A stretch of DNA of 64,000 nucleotides from positions 34,097 through 98,096 of the forward strand of contig NZ_SELT01000011.1 of the NCBI RefSeq assembly GCF_004361065.1, given 5' to 3'. Within the stretch, counting starts at the first letter, position 1, and each line of letters begins with the position of its first letter. The notes under the pieces were generated by a model. The model was not told the DNA's origin and did no database searches. It was given only the letters and a program-made list of their open reading frames with translations. Positions 56,555 to 64,000 of the stretch are shown piece by piece. A program made the position numbers and the translations under genes. This DNA comes from Cognatilysobacter terrigena (GTDB taxonomy: Bacteria; Pseudomonadota; Gammaproteobacteria; Xanthomonadales; Xanthomonadaceae).

Positions 56555-59470
56555 TCAGCCCAGCTTTGCCCGCTGCGCGGCCAACGCCTCGCGCTGCGAG
56601 GTCCAGTCGACGAGGCGCTTGCGCTCCTGTTCGACCACCGCGGCCGGCGCGTTGCTGACGAACGTGTCGCTCGCAAGCTTGCCCTGCGCCTTCGCGATCT
56701 CGCCATCGACGCGCTTGAGTTCCTTATCGAGGCGCGTGCGTTCGGCGCCGAGGTCGACGAGGCCTTCGAGCGGCACCAGCAACTTCAGATCACCGACGAC
56801 GCCCGCGGCCGACGCTGGCGCGGACTTCGCGTTGTCGAGGTAGTCGATCGCCTCGAGCTTGCAGAGGAAGCGCAGCTGCGAGTCGAAACGCGACGCGCGT
56901 TCGCGGTCCGCGGCGTCGCCTTCCGCCATCAGCAGCGGCACCTGCTTCGACGGCGCGACGTTGAGTTCGCTGCGGATGCGGCGCACGGTGGAGATCACGG
57001 CCTTCAGCCATTCGACCGCGGCTTCGGCCTGCGCGTCGCCCTGCGGCAGTTCGGCCGCGCGCGGATATGGGCGCAGCATGATCGTCGTCTCCGCAACGCC
57101 GAGCTTCGGCGCGACCGCCTGCCACAGCTCCTCCGTCACGAACGGAATCAGCGGGTGCAGCAGCGAGAGCAGGCGCTCGAGCACGAACAGCAGCGTGTGG
57201 CGCGTGCTGTTCGCGGCGTCCACGTCGTCGCCGTTGAGCGCCGGCTTGGCGAGTTCGACGAACCAGTCGCAGAACTGGTTCCAGGCGAATTCGTACAGTG
57301 CCTGCGCGAGCAGGTCGAAGCGGTAGTCGGCAAGATGTTGCTCGGCTTCGGCGGAGACGCGCGCGAGCTGCGCGAGGATCCAGCGCTCGGCATCCGTCTG
57401 CGGCTGCGGCACGCCGGAGGCGGTGAAGCCCTCGGTGTTCATCAGCACGAAGCGCGTCGCGTTCCACAGCTTGTTGCAGAAGTTCTTGTAGCCCTCCGCG
57501 CGGCCGAGGTCGAACTTGATGTCACGGCCGTGCGTGGCGAGCGCGCTGATGGTGAAGCGCAGCGCATCGGCGCCGAACGCGGGAATGCCGTTCGGGAATT
57601 CCTTGCGCGTGGCCTTTTCGATCTTCTCGGCCATCTTCGGCTGCATGAGGCCCGACGTGCGCTTGGCGACGAGGTCGTCGAGCGAGATGCCGTCGATGAG
57701 ATCGAGCGGGTCGAGGATGTTGCCCTTCGACTTCGACATCTTCTGGCCCTGCGCATCGCGCACGAGGCCGGTGATGTAGACGTCCTTGAACGGGACTTCG
57801 CCCGTGAAGTGGTCGGTCATCATGATCATCCGGGCGACCCAGAAGAAGATGATGTCGAAGCCGGTGACGAGCACGCTCGACGGCACGTAGCGATCGAAGC
57901 CACGCTGCTTCATGAGCTGTTCGTTCGGCCAGCCCTGCGTGCTGAACGGCCACAGCGCGGAGGAGAACCATGTCTCCAGCACGTCGGTGTCCTGCGTGAG
58001 CGGCATGGACGCGTCGATCGAATGCGTGGCGCGCACTTCGGCTTCGTCGCGGCCGACGTAGACGCGGCCCTGCGCGTCGTACCACGCGGGAATGCGATGG
58101 CCCCACCAGAGCTGGCGCGAGATGCACCAGTCCTGGATGTTCTCCATCCAGTGGCGGTAGGTGTTGATCCAGTTCGGCGGGACGAAGCGCACGTCGCCGT
58201 TCTCGGCGAGTTCGAGGCCGCGCTTGCCGAGTGTGTCCATCTTCACGAACCACTGGTCCGTGAGGTACGGCTCGATCACCTGGCCCGTGCGATCGCCGCG
58301 TGGCACCTGCAGCTTGTGCGGCTTCGTTTCGACGAGCAGGCCCTGCGCTTCGAGATCCGCGAGCACCGCCTTGCGCGCGTCGAAACGATCGAGGCCGCGG
58401 TAATGCTCAGGAATCTGATGAAGCCACGTGCCGTGGCGAACACCCGCTTCAACCGCCTCAAGAGGGTGCTTAGCGATGATTCCTGCTGAGGGCGTATCGC
58501 CGCCGATGATTTTTGCTTCTGGCGTAAAGATGTTGATCAGCGGCAGCGAATGGCGCTGCCCGACCGCGTAGTCGTTGAAGTCGTGCGCGGGCGTGACCTT
58601 GACCACGCCGGTACCGAACGCGCGGTCGACGTAGTCGTCGGTGATGACGGGGATGCGGCGGCCCGTCAGCGGCAGCACGACGAACTTGCTGTGCAGCGAC
58701 GCGTAGCGCTCGTCGTCCGGATGCACCATGGCGGCGGTGTCGCCCAGCATCGTCTCCGGGCGCGTGGTCGCGACGACGAGGTAGTCGCGCGTCTCGCGCA
58801 GCGTCTCGTTGCCTTCCTCGTCGCGTTCGACGTATTCGTACGTGGCGCCGTCGGCGAGCGGATAGCGGATCGACCACAGCGAGCCGTCTTCCTCCTCGTT
58901 GACGACTTCGAGGTCGGAGATCGCGGTCTTCAGCACCGGATCCCAGTTCACCAGGCGTTGGCCGCGATAGATCAGGCCGTCCTCGAACAGGCGCACGAAC
59001 GCCTCGCGCACCGCGTCGGCGGCCATCGGATCCATGGTGAAGACGCTGCGCGTCCAGTCGCCGGAGGTGCCGAGGCGGCGCATCTGCCGTTCGATCGTGT
59101 CGCCCGACTTCTGCTTCCACTCCCACACTTTCGCGATGAAACCGTCGCGGCTGAGCGTGTCGCGCGATTCGCCCTTGCCTTCGAGCGCGAGGTTGCGCGA
59201 GACGACCATCTCGGTCGCGATGCCGGCGTGGTCGGTGCCCATCTGCCACAGCACGTCGAAGCCGCGCATGCGGTGGTAGCGGATCAGCGCGTCCTGCAGC
59301 GTGTGCTGGAATGCGTGGCCCATGTGCAGCGTGCCGGTCACGTTCGGCGGCGGCAGCAGGATCGAATAGGGCTCGCCGGTGCCGCGCGGCTTGAAGACGC
59401 CGCTCGCCTCCCATTGCTGGTAGAGGCGCGTCTCGAACTGGGTGGGGTCGTAACCGGGGGCGAGGGACAT
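56555..59470 (-). CDS. valS: Valyl-tRNA synthetase
   Basis: A 971-residue class I synthetase. It has the HIGH-type motif [15 protein letters not shown], the editing domain (~170-420), the KMSKS motif in [14 protein letters not shown] (~residue 580), an anticodon domain and the C-terminal coiled-coil arm ([30 protein letters not shown]) typical of ValRS. The start at 59470 gives MSLAPGYDP; an upstream ATG adds an Arg-rich stretch not seen in the family. It lies 162 bp downstream of holC on the same strand. Confidence 0.97.
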   Translation of the reverse strand: MSLAPGYDPTQFETRLYQQWEASGVFKPRGTGEPYSILLPPPNVTGTLHMGHAFQHTLQDALIRYHRMRGFDVLWQMGTDHAGIATEMVVSRNLALEGKGESRDTLSRDGFIAKVWEWKQKSGDTIERQMRRLGTSGDWTRSVFTMDPMAADAVREAFVRLFEDGLIYRGQRLVNWDPVLKTAISDLEVVNEEEDGSLWSIRYPLADGATYEYVERDEEGNETLRETRDYLVVATTRPETMLGDTAAMVHPDDERYASLHSKFVVLPLTGRRIPVITDDYVDRAFGTGVVKVTPAHDFNDYAVGQRHSLPLINIFTPEAKIIGGDTPSAGIIAKHPLEAVEAGVRHGTWLHQIPEHYRGLDRFDARKAVLADLEAQGLLVETKPHKLQVPRGDRTGQVIEPYLTDQWFVKMDTLGKRGLELAENGDVRFVPPNWINTYRHWMENIQDWCISRQLWWGHRIPAWYDAQGRVYVGRDEAEVRATHSIDASMPLTQDTDVLETWFSSALWPFSTQGWPNEQLMKQRGFDRYVPSSVLVTGFDIIFFWVARMIMMTDHFTGEVPFKDVYITGLVRDAQGQKMSKSKGNILDPLDLIDGISLDDLVAKRTSGLMQPKMAEKIEKATRKEFPNGIPAFGADALRFTISALATHGRDIKFDLGRAEGYKNFCNKLWNATRFVLMNTEGFTASGVPQPQTDAERWILAQLARVSAEAEQHLADYRFDLLAQALYEFAWNQFCDWFVELAKPALNGDDVDAANSTRHTLLFVLERLLSLLHPLIPFVTEELWQAVAPKLGVAETTIMLRPYPRAAELPQGDAQAEAAVEWLKAVISTVRRIRSELNVAPSKQVPLLMAEGDAADRERASRFDSQLRFLCKLEAIDYLDNAKSAPASAAGVVGDLKLLVPLEGLVDLGAERTRLDKELKRVDGEIAKAQGKLASDTFVSNAPAAVVEQERKRLVDWTSQREALAAQRAKLG

Positions 59471-59632
59471 GGCGGTATCGAGGGAAACGGCCGGCCGGCG
59501 GCGCGTGCGCACCGGCGAGGCGTGGAAAAGGGATCGGGCAGGGCCCGCGGTCTCAGGATACCGGGGCCGAGGCGCGAACCGCGAGCCGCGGAGCGCCTGT
59601 GGGACGCGAGAGCGACGGCATGCGCCGCCGCG

Positions 59633-60058
59633 TCACATGTCGTGCTTCTTCAGCTCCAGCCCGCGCGACTGGTACTGCTTCCAGCGTTCGCGCAGCGGGC
59701 CGCGTGCAGATTCGTCAGCCGGCACCACTTCGAGCACGCGGTCGAACGCGCCGTCGACGGCCGCATCGCGCAGGTTGATCACCAGCGGGCGCAGTGGCGT
59801 ATCGACGTCGGGCGAGGCGATCAGCACTTCGGCTTCTTCCTCGTCCTCTTCGGCACCCGCGATCTGGTGCGGGATGTAGACCTCGTCGCCCATGTCCCAG
59901 AGCAGGTCGTCGAGTGCCTCGGCCTGCTCCTGCGAGCGGGCGAGGACGAGCGTCGGCAGGCCGGCGTCGAACGCCTTGCGCGCCAGCTCGCACACAAGGC
60001 GCAGCGGCTCCGAGCGGAACCGCGGCGTGGTGATCAGGTAGAAATCGGCACGGGCCAT
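59633..60058 (-). CDS. holC: DNA polymerase III chi subunit
   Basis: A 141-residue protein beginning MARADFYLITTPRF. The nucleotide-binding-like fold with LVCELARKAFDAGLPTLVLARSQEQAEALDDLLWDMGDEVYIPHQIAG matches HolC, which links the clamp loader to SSB. It lies 19 bp after pepA and before valS, the usual pepA-holC-valS order of gammaproteobacteria. Confidence 0.94.
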   Translation of the reverse strand: MARADFYLITTPRFRSEPLRLVCELARKAFDAGLPTLVLARSQEQAEALDDLLWDMGDEVYIPHQIAGAEEDEEEAEVLIASPDVDTPLRPLVINLRDAAVDGAFDRVLEVVPADESARGPLRERWKQYQSRGLELKKHDM

Positions 60059-60077
60059 GGGGCAGCGACTGTCCGGA

Positions 60078-61562
60078 TCACGCCTGCGCGGCGCGATCCA
60101 TCAGCCACTGCGACAGCAGGCCGACCGGGCGGCCGGTCGCCATGCCGCGCTTGCCTTCGTCGTTGGCGACGCCGGCGATGTCGAGGTGCGCCCAGCGCTG
60201 GCCTTCGGTGAAGCGCGCGAGGAAGCAGCCCGCCGTGATCGCGCCGGCCCAGCGGCCGCCGATGTTGTAGACGTCGGCGAACGTGGATTCGAGCTGCGAC
60301 TGGTATTCGTCCCACAGCGGCAGGCGCCACGCGCGGTCGAACACGTTCTCGCCCGCTTCGAGCAGTTCGGCGGAGAGGTCGTCGTCCTTGGACATCAGGC
60401 CCGTCGCGTACTTGCCGAGCGCGATGACGCAGGCGCCGGTGAGCGTGGCGACGTCGAGCAGCGCGGCCGGCTCGAAACGCTGCGCATAGGTCAGCGCGTC
60501 GCAGAGGATCAGGCGGCCTTCGGCGTCGGTGTTGCCGACTTCGATGGTCTTGCCCGACATCGACGTCAGCACGTCGCTCGGGCGGTAGCTGTTGCCGTCC
60601 GGCATGTTCTCGACCGCCGGCACGATGACCGTAAGGTTCACCGGCAGCTTCAGCCCGACTGCGGACACGAACGTGCCCATAACCGTCGCCGCGCCGCACA
60701 TATCGAACTTCATCTCTTCGACGCCGCCCTGCACCTTGAGGTTGATGCCGCCGGTGTCGAACGTGATGCCCTTGCCGACCAGCACGTACGGCTTGGCGTC
60801 GCCGCCGCCGCTGTACTTGAGGACGATCAGCTTCGGGGGATTGGCCGAGCCGCGCGCGACGGACAGCAGCGAGCCCATGCCGAGCTGCTCCATCTGCTCG
60901 CGATCGAGCACCTCGCACGAGCACTCCGCGAAGCGCGACGCGAACTCCTGCGCCTGCTGCGCGAGGTAGGCGGGGTTGCAGATGTTCGGCGGCAGGTTGC
61001 CGAGCTCGCGCGCGAACTGCACGCCGGCCGCGATGGCCTGGCCCTGCGCGAGCGCCTGTGCGTCGTCGGTGGCGATGGTGAGGCGGGTCAGGCCCGGCTC
61101 GATCTTCGCGCGCGACTTCTCGCCAAGCGTCGCGGTGTAGCGGTAGGCGATGTGATCGGTGCAGGTGACCGCCTGGCGCACGGCCCACGCGGTGTCGCGG
61201 CCCTTCACCGGCACCTGCGGCAGCGTGGTCACGGCATGCGAGATCGGGCCGACCTTCAGCGCGCGCGCGGCGTCGCCGACGGCCTTGATGTACTGCGGCA
61301 CCGCGAACTTGGCCTGGTCGCCGAGGCCGACCACCAGCACGCGCGGCGCCTTCACGTCGGCGAGGTCGTGCAGGAGCGCCGTCTTGCCGGCCTTGCCGCT
61401 GACGTCGCCGCGTTCGATCAGCGCCGACAGGCGCCCGCCGCAGGCCCGGTCGATCGCCGACGCCGCATCCGTCAGGGTCTTGTCAGCGAAGACGCCGACG
61501 ATCACGCAGTCCGCGGCAACGGATGCGGGGGCGTCGGAGGTCAGGTCGAATTCGAGGGCCAT
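60078..61562 (-). CDS. pepA: Leucyl aminopeptidase (M17)
   Basis: A 494-residue cytoplasmic metallopeptidase (E. coli PepA 503). Catalytic blocks include [18 protein letters not shown] (metal-ligand Lys and Asp), [17 protein letters not shown], and [12 protein letters not shown]. In E. coli PepA also binds DNA; the sequence here does not decide that. It heads the pepA-holC-valS run and is divergent from lptF. Confidence 0.96.
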   Translation of the reverse strand: MALEFDLTSDAPASVAADCVIVGVFADKTLTDAASAIDRACGGRLSALIERGDVSGKAGKTALLHDLADVKAPRVLVVGLGDQAKFAVPQYIKAVGDAARALKVGPISHAVTTLPQVPVKGRDTAWAVRQAVTCTDHIAYRYTATLGEKSRAKIEPGLTRLTIATDDAQALAQGQAIAAGVQFARELGNLPPNICNPAYLAQQAQEFASRFAECSCEVLDREQMEQLGMGSLLSVARGSANPPKLIVLKYSGGGDAKPYVLVGKGITFDTGGINLKVQGGVEEMKFDMCGAATVMGTFVSAVGLKLPVNLTVIVPAVENMPDGNSYRPSDVLTSMSGKTIEVGNTDAEGRLILCDALTYAQRFEPAALLDVATLTGACVIALGKYATGLMSKDDDLSAELLEAGENVFDRAWRLPLWDEYQSQLESTFADVYNIGGRWAGAITAGCFLARFTEGQRWAHLDIAGVANDEGKRGMATGRPVGLLSQWLMDRAAQA

Positions 61563-61597
61563 CCAAGGTTCCGGAAAGGTGTGAAGGGGGATTTACG

Positions 61598-61603
61598 TAC
61601 AAT
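61598..61603 (+). promoter_or_regulatory. -10-like element in the pepA/lptF gap
   Basis: TACAAT in ACGTACAATCGCC, at the centre of the 148-bp divergent gap. A second candidate, TAGAAC at 61700-61705, lies just 6-11 bp before the lptF start. Neither has a clear -35, so the real lptF promoter is undecided. Confidence 0.35.
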
Positions 61604-61710
61604 CGCCGACCCTTGAGGGCCGAGGACGCCGGCGATGGCCGGGTCGCGCACCCGACCGCGCCGAAGCGCCGGGCCGGGCCGTTGAACGAACGACGAGTCT
61701 AGAACAGCCC

Positions 61711-62808
61711 GTGCGAATGCTGAAATTCGACCGTTATCTGCTTTCGGAATGTGTACAGGCCACGCTGGCGACCACGCTGGTGCTGCTGATGGTGGCCTTC
61801 GGTGCGGTCTTCGCCGACGTGCTGCGCGACATCGCCGAGGGCCGGGTCCCCGCCGACATGCTGCTGCCGCAGCTCGGCCTGCTGTTCCTCAACTGGCTGC
61901 CGATCATCCTGCCGCTGGCGCTGATGCTCGGCCTGATGCTCGCCCTGGGCCGGCTCTACCGCGATTCGGAAATGCCGGTGCTGGCGTCGGTGGGCATCGG
62001 GCCGCGACGCATGGCGAAGCCGCTGTTCGGCCTGATCGGGCCGGTCGCGGTGGTCATCGCGCTGTGCTCGCTGTGGCTGGCGCCGTGGGCGGAGCGGACG
62101 TCGAAGGAAATGGTCAACGCGGCGACCCGCAACCTGCTCGTCGCCGGCCTCGAACCCGGGCGCTTCACCCCGATCGGCAACGGCGGCGTGGTGTTCGTCA
62201 GCCGCATGTCCACCGACGGCACGCACTTCGAGCGCGTCTTCATCTACCGCCAGAAGAACGACCGCCTCGACGTGACGACCGCGAAGACCGGTCACCTCGA
62301 GGTCGATGACGAAGGTCATCGCATCCTCGTGCTCGACGACGGCTTCGAGGTCGAAGGCCCGCGCGAAGGCGTCAACCGCGACTACCGCCTGATGCGCTAT
62401 CGCGCCAACGAAGCCGAGATGCCGGCCACCAAGGGCCGCTACGACGCCAACGACCCGCGCATGTTGTCGACGCCGACGCTGCTCGCCGACGCGCGTCGCG
62501 AAGCCAAGGCCGAGCTGCATTCGCGTATCGCGCCGCCGTTGCTCGCCGTCGCGTTCGCGCTGCTCGCGGTGCCGCTCGCGCGCAGCTCGCCGCGCGAAGG
62601 CCGCTTCGGCCGCATCGCTGTCGGTTTCCTGATCTATCTCGTCGGCACGATGCTGTCGCTGGCAAGCGTCAACTGGATCACCAAGGGCAAGATTCCGGTC
62701 GCGCTCGGCCAGTGGTGGCTGGTGCTGCCGCTGCTCGCGCTCGGTGCGTGGATGTACTTGAACGACGGCCGCGTGCGCGCGCCGCGCCTGCGCGGAGCAC
62801 GTCGATGA
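61711..62808 (+). CDS. lptF: LPS export ABC transporter permease LptF
   Basis: A 365-residue inner-membrane subunit of the LptB2FG complex that extracts LPS from the inner membrane. It starts MRMLKFDRYLLSECVQATLATTLVLLMV (GTG 61711; ATG 61717 is also possible), with membrane segments near ~15-35, 55-75, 100-120 and three after ~270, and a beta-jellyroll periplasmic domain (~125-265). It overlaps lptG by four bases (ATGA, 62805-62808). The O-antigen made by the locus at 24-36 kb would be exported to the surface through this machinery once joined to lipid A-core. Confidence 0.95.
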   Translation: MRMLKFDRYLLSECVQATLATTLVLLMVAFGAVFADVLRDIAEGRVPADMLLPQLGLLFLNWLPIILPLALMLGLMLALGRLYRDSEMPVLASVGIGPRRMAKPLFGLIGPVAVVIALCSLWLAPWAERTSKEMVNAATRNLLVAGLEPGRFTPIGNGGVVFVSRMSTDGTHFERVFIYRQKNDRLDVTTAKTGHLEVDDEGHRILVLDDGFEVEGPREGVNRDYRLMRYRANEAEMPATKGRYDANDPRMLSTPTLLADARREAKAELHSRIAPPLLAVAFALLAVPLARSSPREGRFGRIAVGFLIYLVGTMLSLASVNWITKGKIPVALGQWWLVLPLLALGAWMYLNDGRVRAPRLRGARR

Positions 62809-63908
62809 AGCCGTTCCCGAAGATCCACGACACCTACGTCGCGCGTGCCGTGCTCGGCACCGTGCTGCTGACGTGGATGGTGCTGCTCGGCCTCGACCTG
62901 ATGCTCGCGCTCGTCAACGAGATCGGCGAGATCGGCAAGGGCGACTACGGCTTCGGCAAGGCGGTCGCGCACGTCGCATACACCGCGCCGCGTCGTGCCT
63001 ACACGCTGTTCCCGACCGCCGCCGTGATCGGCGCGCTGATGGGCCTCGGGCAGCTCGCGTCGTCGTCGGAGCTGACGGCGTTGCGTGCCGTCGGCCTGTC
63101 GCGACGCCGCCTCAGCATCAGCGTCGCCGGTGCGATCGCGTTCCTCACGCTGCTGATGGTCGTGAACGGCGAGACGCTCGGCCCGTGGGGCGATCGGATG
63201 TCGAACGTGGTCAAGCAGACCGCGACGAACCGCGACACCGTGGTGGCGCGCTACTCGGGCCTGTGGGCGCGCGAGGGCGAAGTCATCCTCAACGCGCAGG
63301 GCGGCCAGGAGCGCAGCGACGGCAGCGGCAAGACGTGGCTCGAACTGCGCGACGTGCGCCTCTACGAATTCGGGGCGGACGGTCGCCTGAAGTCGATCTC
63401 GCATGCGCAGGTGGCCGAGCACCGCCCCGGCAGCTGGCTGCTCCGCGACGTCAACCGCACGCTGTTCGACGCGAAGTCCGTGCGCACCGAGCGGATTCCG
63501 GAACAGCAGTGGGCGTCGAAGCTCGACACCGCCGCGCTCACCGCCGATCTCGACAGCCCGCGCTATCTCGCATCGAACGAGCTGCGCGACGCGATGGAAT
63601 ACCGCGAACGCAACGGCCTCGACGCCAACGAGTTCGAAGAGCATTACTGGGGCCGCTGGTTCTATCCGCTCAACGTGCTCGCGCTGTGCCTCGCGGCCGT
63701 GCCATTTGCGTTCGGAACGCTGCGCAGCGGCGGCCTCGGTCGACGCCTGTTCGTCGGCATCGTGTTCGCGCTGGGCTTCTGGCTCGCGCAGATCGTGTTC
63801 GTCCGCGCCGCGAAGGCGTTCCAGCTCGACTACCGCATCGCCTACCTCGCGCCGACGCTGTTGATGCTCACGCTGTCCGGCATGCTCTTCCGCCGGCGAT
63901 CGGGGTGA
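62805..63908 (+). CDS. lptG: LPS export ABC transporter permease LptG
   Basis: A 367-residue partner of LptF. It begins MKPFPKIHDTYVARAVLGTVLLTWMVLLGLDLMLALVNEIGEIGKGDY, typical of LptG, has about six membrane segments and a central periplasmic jellyroll (~135-270), and ends LLMLTLSGMLFRRRSG. The start is the ATG in the ATGA overlap with lptF. Two GC-rich hairpins follow the stop. Confidence 0.95.
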   Translation: MKPFPKIHDTYVARAVLGTVLLTWMVLLGLDLMLALVNEIGEIGKGDYGFGKAVAHVAYTAPRRAYTLFPTAAVIGALMGLGQLASSSELTALRAVGLSRRRLSISVAGAIAFLTLLMVVNGETLGPWGDRMSNVVKQTATNRDTVVARYSGLWAREGEVILNAQGGQERSDGSGKTWLELRDVRLYEFGADGRLKSISHAQVAEHRPGSWLLRDVNRTLFDAKSVRTERIPEQQWASKLDTAALTADLDSPRYLASNELRDAMEYRERNGLDANEFEEHYWGRWFYPLNVLALCLAAVPFAFGTLRSGGLGRRLFVGIVFALGFWLAQIVFVRAAKAFQLDYRIAYLAPTLLMLTLSGMLFRRRSG

Positions 63909-63971
63909 GGGCAGGCCGCTACGCGGCACCGCCGCGTGGCCTGCCCGAACGCCCGCCGCGCTGCGGCGGGC
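63909..63971 (+). repeat. Two tandem GC-rich hairpins after lptG
   Basis: GGGCAGGCC (63909-63917) pairs with GGCCTGCCC (63938-63946), enclosing ACGCGGC/GCCGCGT with a 3-base bulge. GCCCGCCGC (63951-63959) pairs with GCGGCGGGC (63963-63971) over a GCT loop. No T tract follows, so these may be REP-like elements or mRNA-end stabilisers rather than simple terminators. Confidence 0.7.
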
Positions 63972-64000
63972 CGGGAGTTCGTAGCGCCCGGGTCGCGACC

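Noticed and set aside
56168..58489. A 773-codon plus-strand frame opposite valS
   Set aside because: Antisense shadow; valS has complete synthetase motifs and the opposite frame shows none.

Overview
The window is GC-rich, gene-dense, gammaproteobacterial chromosome. Gene content and order point to the Xanthomonadales (Lysobacteraceae: Lysobacter, Luteimonas or Xanthomonas relatives). The main clues are a Clp-type CRP regulator whose C-terminal half reads like Xanthomonas Clp, a metB...etfAB-xanB arrangement flanking a polysaccharide locus, a split trpE / trpGDC, and the lptGF / pepA-holC-valS block. No phage, transposase, CRISPR array or rRNA was seen. One tRNA (Gln, CTG) is present.

Layout. 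0-0.5 kb: 3' end of trpE. 0.6-3.4 kb: two small secreted Ala/Lys/His-rich proteins, each followed by a strong terminator, then an OmpR-type two-component system. 3.4-6.5 kb (-): an FdhF/YdeP-like molybdopterin oxidoreductase and fdhD. 6.5-10.4 kb: a leader region with a Trp-rich mini-ORF, then trpG-trpD-(ABM monooxygenase)-trpC-HAD phosphatase with overlapping ends. 10.4-14.8 kb: GFA protein, GNAT and clp (-), speD (+), glcF-like and coq7 (-). 14.8-18.6 kb: rplM-rpsI, tRNA-Gln, a 2OG-Fe dioxygenase, and the tyrosine-catabolic pair FAH-maiA. 18.6-24.4 kb: pilU (-), an OmpA-like lipoprotein, a YdcH-like protein, cystathionine beta-synthase and metB.

24.35-36.3 kb is the accessory part: an ABC-transporter-dependent O-antigen/LPS locus between metB and etfA, the known hypervariable LPS site of xanthomonads. 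It holds wzm, wzt with a C-terminal sugar-binding type domain, three methyltransferase-like genes (one with a long coiled coil), a giant WbsX-GT4-GT2 fusion, an acyltransferase, a small lipoprotein and a PhyH-type dioxygenase. It ends in about 520 bp of apparently non-coding DNA. xanB (GDP-mannose precursor supply) lies just beyond etfBA.

36.3-45.3 kb: etfA/etfB (-), xanB, scoA-scoB, a reprolysin-type lipoprotein metalloprotease with six 48-residue repeats, and ETF-ubiquinone oxidoreductase (-). Together with FAH/maiA these serve fatty/amino-acid catabolism feeding electrons to ubiquinone. 45.4-51.6 kb: alkB-like, an ABM protein, a four-gene Mla/MCE lipid-transport operon with STAS fused to the permease, a ThrE-like exporter and a YkvA protein. 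51.7-64 kb: H-NS-like protein, proS, a DUF4124 protein, pssA-(HolD-like)-rimI, YcxB-like, valS-holC-pepA (-), and lptF-lptG.

Most functional calls rest on motifs read directly from the translations. Nothing was searched against a database. The best candidates for new biology are the coiled-coil methyltransferase of the O-antigen locus, the possible trp leader peptide, and the short HolD-like protein before rimI.
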